In this document: positions 1 through 7,264 of the stretch, one piece after another | How positions within the stretch are numbered: the first letter of the stretch is position 1 | How the letters are laid out: each line of letters begins with the position of its first letter | From: Pelagibacteraceae bacterium AG-319-F18 | GTDB lineage: Bacteria > Pseudomonadota > Alphaproteobacteria > Pelagibacterales > Pelagibacteraceae | Direction: 5' to 3' | Length of the DNA stretch: 64,000 bases | Assembly: GCA_003283905.1 (NCBI GenBank) | Contig: QBXA01000001.1 | Location: 62,001-126,000, forward strand | The notes under the pieces: generated by a model | Seen by the model: only the letters and a program-made list of their open reading frames with translations | Databases searched by the model: none | What the model was told of the DNA's origin: nothing | Made by a program: the position numbers and the translations under genes

Positions 1-821
1 AGATGTATGGAAAAGATTTGATAGAAAGCGCAATTTTATCTACAAAAATAATAAATTTATTAGGAAAGAAAAACCCATCTGGCTTTGCCTATGAGTTGTT
101 TTTGGATGAAAAAGGTGAAAAAATTTCTAAATCAAAAGGAAATGGAATTACAATTGATCAATGGTTAAAATATGCATCACCAGAAAGTTTATCTTTGTAT
201 ATGTATCAAAATCCAAAAAGGGCAAAAAAACTATATAAAGAAATAGTTCCTAAAGCCGTAGATGAGTACTTAGATTGTATTGAAAAATCAAAAAATCAAA
301 ATGAGCTACAGTTATTAATGAATCCTGTTTGGCATGTTCATAATGGAAATATTCCAAAAGAAGAAATGATTATGACATTTTCAATGTTACTTAATTTAGT
401 TGAAACTAGTAATGCTGATAACAAGGATTTATTATGGAAGTTTGTTAAAAAATATAAGTCAGATATTTTTGAAAAAAATTTTCCAATTTTTGATGACCTA
501 GTAGGTTATGCAATTAAATATTTTAATGATGTAATTAAAGCTCAAAAAAAATATAAAACGCCAAATGAGTCAGAAAAACTAGCACTTGAGGCATTAGTGA
601 AAACTCTTGAAAAATGTACAGATGAAATGTCCCCAGAAGATATTCAAACTTTGATTTATTCCACTGGAAAGGAAAATGGTTATGCAGATAACCTTAGAGA
701 TTGGTTCAAATTAATATATGAGGTAGTTTTTGGTGATGAAAATGGACCTCGAATGGGATTTTTTATAAGTTTTTTTGGTGTAAAAGAAACTACCGAGTTG
801 TTAACAAATAAATTAAAATAA
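1..821 (+). CDS. lysK: Class I lysyl-tRNA synthetase, C-terminal part (5' end outside window)
   Basis: Charges tRNA-Lys with lysine in the cytoplasm. The reading frame is open from the left window edge (first complete codon at position 3), so the true start lies upstream and the Met at position 3 is internal. The 272 visible residues hold the KMSKS-like loop (KISKS, visible residues 40-44) followed by a helical anticodon-binding region, as expected for the C-terminal half of the class I (archaeal-type) LysRS used by many alphaproteobacteria. The stop codon shares one base with the pyrD start (TAATG), so the two are probably co-transcribed. Confidence 0.9.
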   Translation, partial: MYGKDLIESAILSTKIINLLGKKNPSGFAYELFLDEKGEKISKSKGNGITIDQWLKYASPESLSLYMYQNPKRAKKLYKEIVPKAVDEYLDCIEKSKNQNELQLLMNPVWHVHNGNIPKEEMIMTFSMLLNLVETSNADNKDLLWKFVKKYKSDIFEKNFPIFDDLVGYAIKYFNDVIKAQKKYKTPNESEKLALEALVKTLEKCTDEMSPEDIQTLIYSTGKENGYADNLRDWFKLIYEVVFGDENGPRMGFFISFFGVKETTELLTNKLK

Positions 822-1873
822 TGTTTTCTAAATTAAGACCGCTAATATTTAAAGTAGATCCTGAAAAAGCACATACTCTAGCAATAAAATCATTAAAATT
901 TAATTTAATTCCTAATGTATTTGATGACAGTAAAAATGATCCTATTTTTCAAACAAAAATTTTTGATAAAGAATTAGATAATCCAATCGGAATGGCAGCT
1001 GGTTTTGATAAAAATGCAGAAGTATACAACTCATTATTTAAATTAGGATTTGGATTTGTAGAGGTTGGAACGATTACACCTTTGAAACAATATGGAAATC
1101 CTAAACCTAGAGTGTTTAGATTAATAGAAGATGAGGCATTAATTAATAGACTAGGCTTTAATAATCATGGTGCTGAAATTGTTAAAGACCGCATTAAGCG
1201 TAATACCAAGATAGGCTTACTTGGTATTAATATAGGACCTAATAAAGACTCTAAGGATAGATTGAATGATTATTTAATTGGATTAAAAACTTTCTATGAT
1301 GATGCAGATTATATAACAATCAATATTTCATCACCAAACACAGAAAATTTAAGAACATTTCACGAAGGTAATAAATTGCAAGATTTGCTTAAGTCTATTA
1401 TGACAGAAAAAAAAAATTTAAAATCAAATATTCCTATCGCCGTAAAAATTTCACCAGATATAGATGAAAACCAAGTTAACCTAATTTCTGAAATTCTTTT
1501 GGAATATGAAATAAAAGCAATCATCATTTCAAACACTTCAGATGCAACAAGAGATAAACTGAGCAATATCCAAAGACATCAAAAAGGGGGCTTGTCTGGA
1601 AAGCCAATTGAAGAAAAATCTAATATTGTAATAAATAGATTTTATAAATTGTTAAAAGGAAAAATAAAAATTATAGGTGTTGGTGGAGTCGATTCTGGTA
1701 AGGCAGCTTATGACAAGTTTACAGTTGGTGCAGATTATGTACAGCTATATACAGGTATGGTTTTTAAAGGTCCAAATATTGCAGGAATTATAAAAAAAGA
1801 CCTAAAAGAATTATTAATTAGAGATGGAGTTAAAAATTATAGTGAAATTGTAGGAAATAAAACTCTATCTTAA
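821..1873 (+). CDS. pyrD: Dihydroorotate dehydrogenase (quinone), class 2
   Basis: Oxidises dihydroorotate to orotate in pyrimidine synthesis, passing electrons to membrane quinone through FMN. The 350-residue length and the N-terminal helical extension before the barrel (about residues 1-45) fit class 2 enzymes. Visible motifs are the [12 protein letters not shown] stretch near residue 55, the FMN and catalytic-loop [11 protein letters not shown] near residue 167, and the phosphate-binding IGVGGV near residue 285. It overlaps lysK by 1 bp and nothing looks damaged. Confidence 0.95.
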   Translation: MFSKLRPLIFKVDPEKAHTLAIKSLKFNLIPNVFDDSKNDPIFQTKIFDKELDNPIGMAAGFDKNAEVYNSLFKLGFGFVEVGTITPLKQYGNPKPRVFRLIEDEALINRLGFNNHGAEIVKDRIKRNTKIGLLGINIGPNKDSKDRLNDYLIGLKTFYDDADYITINISSPNTENLRTFHEGNKLQDLLKSIMTEKKNLKSNIPIAVKISPDIDENQVNLISEILLEYEIKAIIISNTSDATRDKLSNIQRHQKGGLSGKPIEEKSNIVINRFYKLLKGKIKIIGVGGVDSGKAAYDKFTVGADYVQLYTGMVFKGPNIAGIIKKDLKELLIRDGVKNYSEIVGNKTLS

Positions 1874-1884
1874 ATCTATTAAAC

Positions 1885-1913
1885 TTGACGCTTTCCATAT
1901 CTCCCCTTATATA
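1885..1913 (+). promoter_or_regulatory. Sigma-70 type promoter for rpmB
   Basis: A -35 box TTGACG (1885-1890) and a -10 box TATATA (1908-1913) are separated by exactly 17 bp in the short pyrD-rpmB gap. Transcription would start about 6 bases before the rpmB ATG at 1926, giving a very short leader. This is inferred from motif match and spacing only. Confidence 0.6.
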
Positions 1914-1925
1914 GGCACTATTATT

Positions 1926-2237
1926 ATGTCTAAAAAATGTGAATTAACCGGAAAAATCCCAATGAAAGGTCATAACGTTAGTCATGCTAACAACAAGACT
2001 AAGAGAAGATTTTTGCCAAATTTAAAAAAAGTAAAATTCACAAGTGAATTAATGAAGAGAAGCTTAAAGTTAACAGTAAGCAATTCTGGTGTTAGATCTG
2101 TTGATAAAAAAGGAAGCTTCGATGAATTTCTCAAGGTAGTTAAAAACAAAAATCTGTCCCCAAGATTAAAAAAGTTAAAAAAAAGTATTTTAATTAAATC
2201 TCCATTTAAGAAAAAACCTGTAGCAAAAACTGCTTAA
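1926..2237 (+). CDS. rpmB: 50S ribosomal protein L28
   Basis: Structural protein of the large ribosomal subunit. The N-terminus ([10 protein letters not shown], then the [13 protein letters not shown] stretch) is the family signature, and the protein is highly basic. At 103 residues it is longer than the roughly 78-residue E. coli protein because of a lysine-rich C-terminal extension (about residues 75-103), which is usual in alphaproteobacteria. A good promoter sits just upstream, and the stop overlaps the next start by one base. Confidence 0.95.
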   Translation: MSKKCELTGKIPMKGHNVSHANNKTKRRFLPNLKKVKFTSELMKRSLKLTVSNSGVRSVDKKGSFDEFLKVVKNKNLSPRLKKLKKSILIKSPFKKKPVAKTA

Positions 2238-2785
2238 TGAGTAAACTTTTTATTACCCTGTCAATTTTGATGGGAGTTGTTGTTTTATCTTCAAATTATC
2301 TTGTTCAATTTCCAATTAATTATTATGGATTAAGTGAAAATCTCACTTATGGAGCTTTTAGTTATCCAGTAGCTTTTTTGATTACAGATTTAGCTAATAG
2401 ATTTTATGGTAAATTTGTTGCTAGAAAAATTGTATATTTTGGATTTTTTATAGGAATTATTTTTACTCTTTTATTCTCAACTAATTTTGCTGATTTAATT
2501 TCTATAAGAATAGCAATTGGATCTGGAACTGCTTTTCTTACAGCGCAACTATTAGATATTCAAATTTTTGACCGTTTAAGAAAAAAAGAGTGGTTTATAG
2601 CCCCTCTAACTTCATCTGTTATAGGATCTACAGTTGACACTTTTTTATTTTTTTCGATTTCATTCTATGCAACGGGTGTGCCTTGGATAACGTTATCATT
2701 GGGTGATTTATCAGTAAAACTATTTGTATCTCTAGTAATGTTAGTGCCATTTAAAATTTTACTTAAGATCAGTAAGCCAATCTAA
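2237..2785 (+). CDS. Queuosine-precursor transporter, VUT/YhhQ family
   Basis: Integral membrane protein of 182 residues with about five or six hydrophobic segments. The stretch YGAFSYPVAFLITDLANRFYGK and the later DTFLFFSISFY fit the VUT family (YhhQ), whose characterised members import queuosine precursors such as preQ0/preQ1 for tRNA modification. The start overlaps the rpmB stop (TAATG), so it is translated from the same message. The substrate is inferred from the family. The 3' end converges on speB with a 2-base gap. Confidence 0.75.
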   Translation: MSKLFITLSILMGVVVLSSNYLVQFPINYYGLSENLTYGAFSYPVAFLITDLANRFYGKFVARKIVYFGFFIGIIFTLLFSTNFADLISIRIAIGSGTAFLTAQLLDIQIFDRLRKKEWFIAPLTSSVIGSTVDTFLFFSISFYATGVPWITLSLGDLSVKLFVSLVMLVPFKILLKISKPI

Positions 2786-2787
2786 AC

Positions 2788-3663
2788 TTAATATAAAAAT
2801 TTATAAGATAAAATTTTGTAAGCTAGTTTTGCTACAAGAAAGTTATATGAGTTAAAGCCTTTTATTGGCGATAATTCATTAATATCTGCACCAACAATTT
2901 TAGAACTTTTTGCCGCAATTCTAATAATATTTAAAGTTTCATCCCATAACAATCCACCAGGCTCAGGAGTTCCAGTGGCTGGCATAATACTCGAGTCTAG
3001 CCCGTCAACATCAAAGGTTAGATAAACTGTTTTATTCTTAATTAATTTTTTAAATCTATTAAGATTCCATTTACTTTTATCTTTTGCCCAAAATATATTA
3101 ATTCTTGATGAGTTTTTCTTTAAAAAAGGAATCTCACTTTCTGATATATTTCTTATACCGAAAGAAATCACCGAAACATTTGGATGGTCTAAACATCTTT
3201 TTATAGCTGAGGCATGTGAGAATTTTTCTCCATTATAACTTTCACGCAAATCTGCATGAGCATCAAAGTGTAGAAGGCAAATATCTTTATATTTTTTAAC
3301 AAAGGGAGCTATACACCCAGGAGTGATTGAATGTTCGCCACCAAAAGTCATTGGAAAAAGTTTTTTATCTAAAATTTCTTTATTAATTTTAGACATCGTT
3401 CCAAGTGCTTTTTTGATATCTTTATCTATCTTAAATGGCCTTAACGTTTTGATACCTATTGTTTTATATGGTTCACAATTTAATTCTTCATCATAAAGCT
3501 CTACTTGATGTGAGGCTTTTATAATTTCTTTTGGTCCATTTTTTGTTCCTCCACCATAACTAACAGTTTTTTCTAGGCCAAATGGAACTATGACAACTTT
3601 TTCTTTGAAATTAACTTTATTGTCAATTCCTAGAAATCCATTTTTATTTGAAAGATATTTCAA
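2788..3663 (-). CDS. speB: Agmatinase-family ureohydrolase
   Basis: Arginase/agmatinase-fold enzyme of 291 residues. The binuclear manganese ligands are visible in FGGEHS (about residue 106), DAHAD (about 133) and DVDGLD (about 218), and the C-terminal part holds the PEPGG stretch. Family members release urea from agmatine or related guanidino compounds. It is the last gene of a minus-strand operon behind a decarboxylase and a DHS-like enzyme (2-base gap), which ties it to polyamine synthesis. The true substrate could be agmatine or a larger guanidino polyamine; sequence alone does not decide. Confidence 0.85.
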   Translation of the reverse strand: MKYLSNKNGFLGIDNKVNFKEKVVIVPFGLEKTVSYGGGTKNGPKEIIKASHQVELYDEELNCEPYKTIGIKTLRPFKIDKDIKKALGTMSKINKEILDKKLFPMTFGGEHSITPGCIAPFVKKYKDICLLHFDAHADLRESYNGEKFSHASAIKRCLDHPNVSVISFGIRNISESEIPFLKKNSSRINIFWAKDKSKWNLNRFKKLIKNKTVYLTFDVDGLDSSIMPATGTPEPGGLLWDETLNIIRIAAKSSKIVGADINELSPIKGFNSYNFLVAKLAYKILSYKFLY

Positions 3664-3665
3664 TT

Positions 3666-4709
3666 TTATTTAAAAATTTTTGTAAAGTTTTTTCTATCTC
3701 TATTTTTCCACTCACCTTTATGATAAGCGTCACTTGCAATCAAAGGTAATACACTCGTTGCCTCTGCAAATACCATTTGTTCTTTTGTAACATCTACTTT
3801 CCCCCAAGAACTAGCTTCCTTTAAAGTAGAGCTACTGCAAGCACCATCTCGACTATCAGCAACAGTTATTTGTACAGCATATTTATGCATATCAATCTCT
3901 TTGCCTAATAGTTCAGCACAAATTACTGTGTCCTGAATAAAATTTTTTGGTACACCTCCACCGATCATAAATAGTCCCGAGCCTTTAGATTTAATCTTTA
4001 TTTCTGTTAACTCTCTGAATTCCCTTACAGAGTCTATAGTCATGTGTTGTTTTGGATTTTTTTCTTGATGAATCACCAACCCAAAACCGGCACTTGAATC
4101 TGTGAAAGCTGGACAAAAAATTGGTACATTATTATCAAAAGCTGTTTCGATTAAAGAGTCTTTCTTTTTAGAGTTCTTCTTTAAATATTTTCCCATTTCA
4201 TAAACAAATTCTCTTGATGTGTAACTTCTTGGCTCTAATCCATCAGCAATGTCACAAATAATTTTATCACACATTTGAAGTTCTTCTTCATCAATATAAG
4301 TGTCATATATTCTATCTATATAATTATTTCTTAGTTCAGTATCATCTTGAAATTGAGAACCTTGATAGTGTTTAAATCCAAGTGCTTCAAAAAAATCCAT
4401 ATCTACTATAGATGCTCCAGTTGCAACAATCGCATCAACCATATTGTATTTCACAAGATCTTTGTAAATATTCATACATCCAGCAGCTGATGTTGATCCA
4501 GCTAAAGTTAGAAATATTGTACAATCTTTATCTTTCAGCATAGCATTATAAATATTGGCAGCATTAGCTGTTTCTCTTGAAACAAAGGACATTTTCTCCA
4601 TTGAAGAAATTATTTTTCTAGAGTCGAATGAAGTAATATCGATATGTTCAACAGGGTTTTTTAAAAAATCTTTTTTACTATTATGGCCTGGGTTGTTATG
4701 ATTTGACAT
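3666..4709 (-). CDS. Deoxyhypusine-synthase-like protein (probable homospermidine-type synthase)
   Basis: A 347-residue member of the deoxyhypusine synthase family. NAD-binding elements (LTLAGSTSAAG near residue 67, and a later DSSAGFGL) and the lysine that forms the covalent imine intermediate (in SSWGKV, Lys304) are present, so it looks catalytically competent. Bacteria lack eIF5A, so the classical substrate is absent. Bacterial DHS homologues are known to transfer aminobutyl groups to polyamines, for example making homospermidine. It lies between a decarboxylase (1-base overlap) and a ureohydrolase, supporting a polyamine role. Confidence 0.8.
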   Translation of the reverse strand: MSNHNNPGHNSKKDFLKNPVEHIDITSFDSRKIISSMEKMSFVSRETANAANIYNAMLKDKDCTIFLTLAGSTSAAGCMNIYKDLVKYNMVDAIVATGASIVDMDFFEALGFKHYQGSQFQDDTELRNNYIDRIYDTYIDEEELQMCDKIICDIADGLEPRSYTSREFVYEMGKYLKKNSKKKDSLIETAFDNNVPIFCPAFTDSSAGFGLVIHQEKNPKQHMTIDSVREFRELTEIKIKSKGSGLFMIGGGVPKNFIQDTVICAELLGKEIDMHKYAVQITVADSRDGACSSSTLKEASSWGKVDVTKEQMVFAEATSVLPLIASDAYHKGEWKNRDRKNFTKIFK

Positions 4710-5893
4710 TAAGCAACCAAGGTAGCTTTGTTAATGTCTTTATCATACATTGTCATGATTGTTTTATCTTCAACTTCAAATATTTCATCTGAGTAATAAC
4801 CGTTAAATTGAGTTCTAAATGTTAAACCATAGGCACCAAGTTGGCCAAGTTCAATATAATCATTTTCTTTTATATTATTTGGAAGAAGAAAAGGACCTTT
4901 CATATAATCCATGCTATCACATGTTGGTCCAAAAAAATCAAAAGCAGTTAATTTTTTTGATATTATTTTATTTGAATTTTCTTTAATCATTTTAGAAGGA
5001 AACACTATATTTGGAGTCCCGCCATCAAACAAAGTTCCATAAGTCCCATCATTTATATAAAGTTTTTGTTTTTTTCTTAAATTAACTCTCACAATTGTAG
5101 AACCACTTTCAGCAACTAAAGCTCTTCCTGGTTCACAAATAATTTCAGGTAATTTTTCAAGTTTTAAATTTGTTAAACCTTTTTTAATTTCATTAAAATA
5201 ACTATCCATAGATTGAGGTATTAAGTCTGGATAAATTGTTGGAAACCCTCCTCCAACATTAATGTAATCAGGTAAAATTTTTGTTTTTTTAATTATATTT
5301 CCAATTTCATTAATGCCCTTTGAATATGAAATTGGATGCATACACTGAGAACCAACATGAAAACTTAGTCCAACTTTTTTTGCGTGATGTTTTGCTAATC
5401 TTAATAATCCTGCTGCTTCTGAATTTAGAGCACCAAATTTCTTTGAAAGATCTATTTCAGCATGTTCATTAGAAACTGCAACTCTAACAAATAATTCTAA
5501 ATCTTTTGCACCATTTGTACTTTCTATAATTTTTATTAGTTCATCCTTAGTATCTAGTGAGAATGTTTTAACTCCATAATTAAAGTAAGCTTCTTCAATA
5601 CTCTCTCTACTTTTTACTGTATGCATATATGAACATTTTGCTGATTTGCTAAAATTTCTTATGCTCTTAATTTCCTCTATGGAAGCAACATCAAATTGCT
5701 CTACACCATTATCTATAATTGTTTGTATTACAGCAGGATGAGGATTTGTCTTTACTGCGTAAAGGATTTTACCAGGAAAATTTTTGATGAAATATTTTGT
5801 TGCAGATCGAATAGAATTCTTTCTTATACAGTATACTGGTTTTTCAGGTTTCAGTTGACTTATTATTTGCTCAACTGATTTAAATTTTTGCAT
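4709..5893 (-). CDS. Ornithine/lysine/arginine-type decarboxylase, fold-III PLP enzyme
   Basis: A 394-residue decarboxylase of the eukaryotic-like ODC family. The PLP-lysine motif YAVKTN (Lys48), HVGSQ, the glycine-rich GGGFP phosphate loop, CEPGRALVAESG and the dimer-interface catalytic cysteine in GPTCDSMD (Cys325) are all visible. It probably makes putrescine from ornithine, the donor for the DHS-like enzyme encoded next. Substrate choice between ornithine, lysine and arginine cannot be read here. A GGAGG ribosome-binding site lies about 9 bases before the start, behind a leader of about 145 bases. Confidence 0.88.
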   Translation of the reverse strand: MQKFKSVEQIISQLKPEKPVYCIRKNSIRSATKYFIKNFPGKILYAVKTNPHPAVIQTIIDNGVEQFDVASIEEIKSIRNFSKSAKCSYMHTVKSRESIEEAYFNYGVKTFSLDTKDELIKIIESTNGAKDLELFVRVAVSNEHAEIDLSKKFGALNSEAAGLLRLAKHHAKKVGLSFHVGSQCMHPISYSKGINEIGNIIKKTKILPDYINVGGGFPTIYPDLIPQSMDSYFNEIKKGLTNLKLEKLPEIICEPGRALVAESGSTIVRVNLRKKQKLYINDGTYGTLFDGGTPNIVFPSKMIKENSNKIISKKLTAFDFFGPTCDSMDYMKGPFLLPNNIKENDYIELGQLGAYGLTFRTQFNGYYSDEIFEVEDKTIMTMYDKDINKATLVA

Positions 5894-6040
5894 TTAAAAT
5901 GCCTCCAAAAAAAAATTTAATAAAAAAAAGCTTTTTATCTCTAAAAAAATTTAAAATTTCCTCCTATTAAGCCTATAGATTAATAATGTAAAGCAAATAA
6001 TAGATATTGATTTATTTTTGCCAATCACCATATAAGCTTC

Positions 6041-6604
6041 ATGAAAGAACAGGTTGTCCTTAAAAATATCAACGATTTCAAGAATAAATCTCTACTTATA
6101 GTTGATGATGATAATCCTTTTAGAGAGAGACTAGCTAGAGCTATGGAAAAAAAAGGATTCCAAGTTACTCAAGCAGAAAGTGTACAAAAAGGTGTAGAAT
6201 CAGTCAAAGTTAAGAAGCCTGGTTTTGCAGTAGTAGACTTAAGACTTGGAGATGGTAACGGACTAGAGGTTGTAAAAGAAATACAAACTTCAAACAATGA
6301 AAGCAGAATAATCATGTTAACTGGTTATGGAAATATTCCAACAGCAGTAGCAGCCATTAAAGAGGGTGCTATAGATTATCTTGCAAAGCCTGCTGATGCT
6401 GAAGATGTTGAAAAAGCTTTACTTGCAGATCCTGCCAAAAAAGCTGCTCCTCCAGAAAATCCAATGTCAGCAGATAGAGTAAAATGGGAACACATTCATA
6501 GAGTATTTGAATTATGTAATAGAAATGTTTCTGAAACTGCTAGAAGACTTAAAATGCATAGAAGAACTCTTCAAAGAATCCTTTCTAAAAGATCACCTAG
6601 ATAA
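6041..6604 (+). CDS. regA: RegA/PrrA/ActR-type response regulator
   Basis: A 187-residue two-component regulator. The N-terminal receiver has the acidic pocket VDDD (21-24), the phospho-acceptor Asp66 (VVDLRLGDG) and a conserved lysine in YLAKPADAEDV. A proline-rich linker leads to a Fis-type helix-turn-helix ending in NVSETARRLKMHRRTLQRIL. This matches the alphaproteobacterial RegA/PrrA/ActR family, which governs redox- and respiration-linked genes. No partner RegB kinase is nearby. A possible promoter (TTGATT at 6007, TATAAG at 6031) lies so close to the ATG that the message would be nearly leaderless. Confidence 0.9.
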   Translation: MKEQVVLKNINDFKNKSLLIVDDDNPFRERLARAMEKKGFQVTQAESVQKGVESVKVKKPGFAVVDLRLGDGNGLEVVKEIQTSNNESRIIMLTGYGNIPTAVAAIKEGAIDYLAKPADAEDVEKALLADPAKKAAPPENPMSADRVKWEHIHRVFELCNRNVSETARRLKMHRRTLQRILSKRSPR

Positions 6605-7148
6605 AATTTCTTATTTTTAAAATTTGTTTTGTTATTAAAGCTAAAAGTAATACTTTAAAAATCTCTGCTAGTAAAAATGGTTGAGCTCCTAAAGTTATAA
6701 TTGGCTTGTCCCATCCAATAAGTGTGCCAAGCCATAATAATCCTAATACATAAATTGTAGAAGTTGCTATTATGAGTTTAAGTAAAACAATCAAAAAATT
6801 ATCTTTAACATTTACTTTTGAGGCCAAATATCCTGCGGTTAAAAAACCAATCAAATAACCCATAGTTGGACCTGTAAAATAAATTAATCCAACACCTTTT
6901 TCAGGAGAGTTTGAGAAAACTGGTATACCCATAATTCCTTCAAACAAGTATAATCCGATACTTGCAAGTCCAATTTTATACCCAAGACTTACACCTAAAA
7001 ATAGAACCACAAATGTTTGCATAGTCATTGGAACTGGATAAAAAGGTATTTTGATTTTAGCTGATATTGTTAATGCTATAGATCCAAGTATTACTACTAA
7101 TACTGATTTTATTATTTTAGTATGAGATATATTTTTAGTTAATTCCAT
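6597..7148 (-). CDS. bioY: Biotin transporter S component BioY
   Basis: Hydrophobic protein of 183 residues with about six membrane segments. The stretch IPFYPVPMTMQTFVVLFLG near the N-terminus and the later GPTMGYLIGF are BioY signatures. BioY captures biotin as the substrate-binding part of an ECF transporter or alone. No bioM or bioN partner is in the window. It converges on the regA-type gene with an 8-base 3' overlap and is divergent from polA. Confidence 0.9.
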   Translation of the reverse strand: MELTKNISHTKIIKSVLVVILGSIALTISAKIKIPFYPVPMTMQTFVVLFLGVSLGYKIGLASIGLYLFEGIMGIPVFSNSPEKGVGLIYFTGPTMGYLIGFLTAGYLASKVNVKDNFLIVLLKLIIATSTIYVLGLLWLGTLIGWDKPIITLGAQPFLLAEIFKVLLLALITKQILKIRNFI

Positions 7149-7264
7149 GATTAGATTATACTATTTAAGTTTAAAATAATCTAGATATAATTAATTATCT
7201 TAAAAATAAGTAAATTTTTTTATATACAGATTTTAATACGACTGTAGTATTTAACTTTATTTTA

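Noticed and set aside
5960-5965. Minus-strand AGGAGG in the decarboxylase leader, as a possible leader-peptide ribosome-binding site
   Set aside because: No ATG, GTG or TTG follows at usable distance; only an ATT-initiated frame is open.
5894-6040. speF-type RNA motif before the decarboxylase gene
   Set aside because: Position and gene class fit, but I could not recognise the motif's conserved core by eye; a covariance search would decide.
7234-7243. TAATACGACT, identical to the first ten bases of the T7 promoter
   Set aside because: The rest of the phage promoter is absent and no phage gene is nearby; ten AT-rich bases match by chance.
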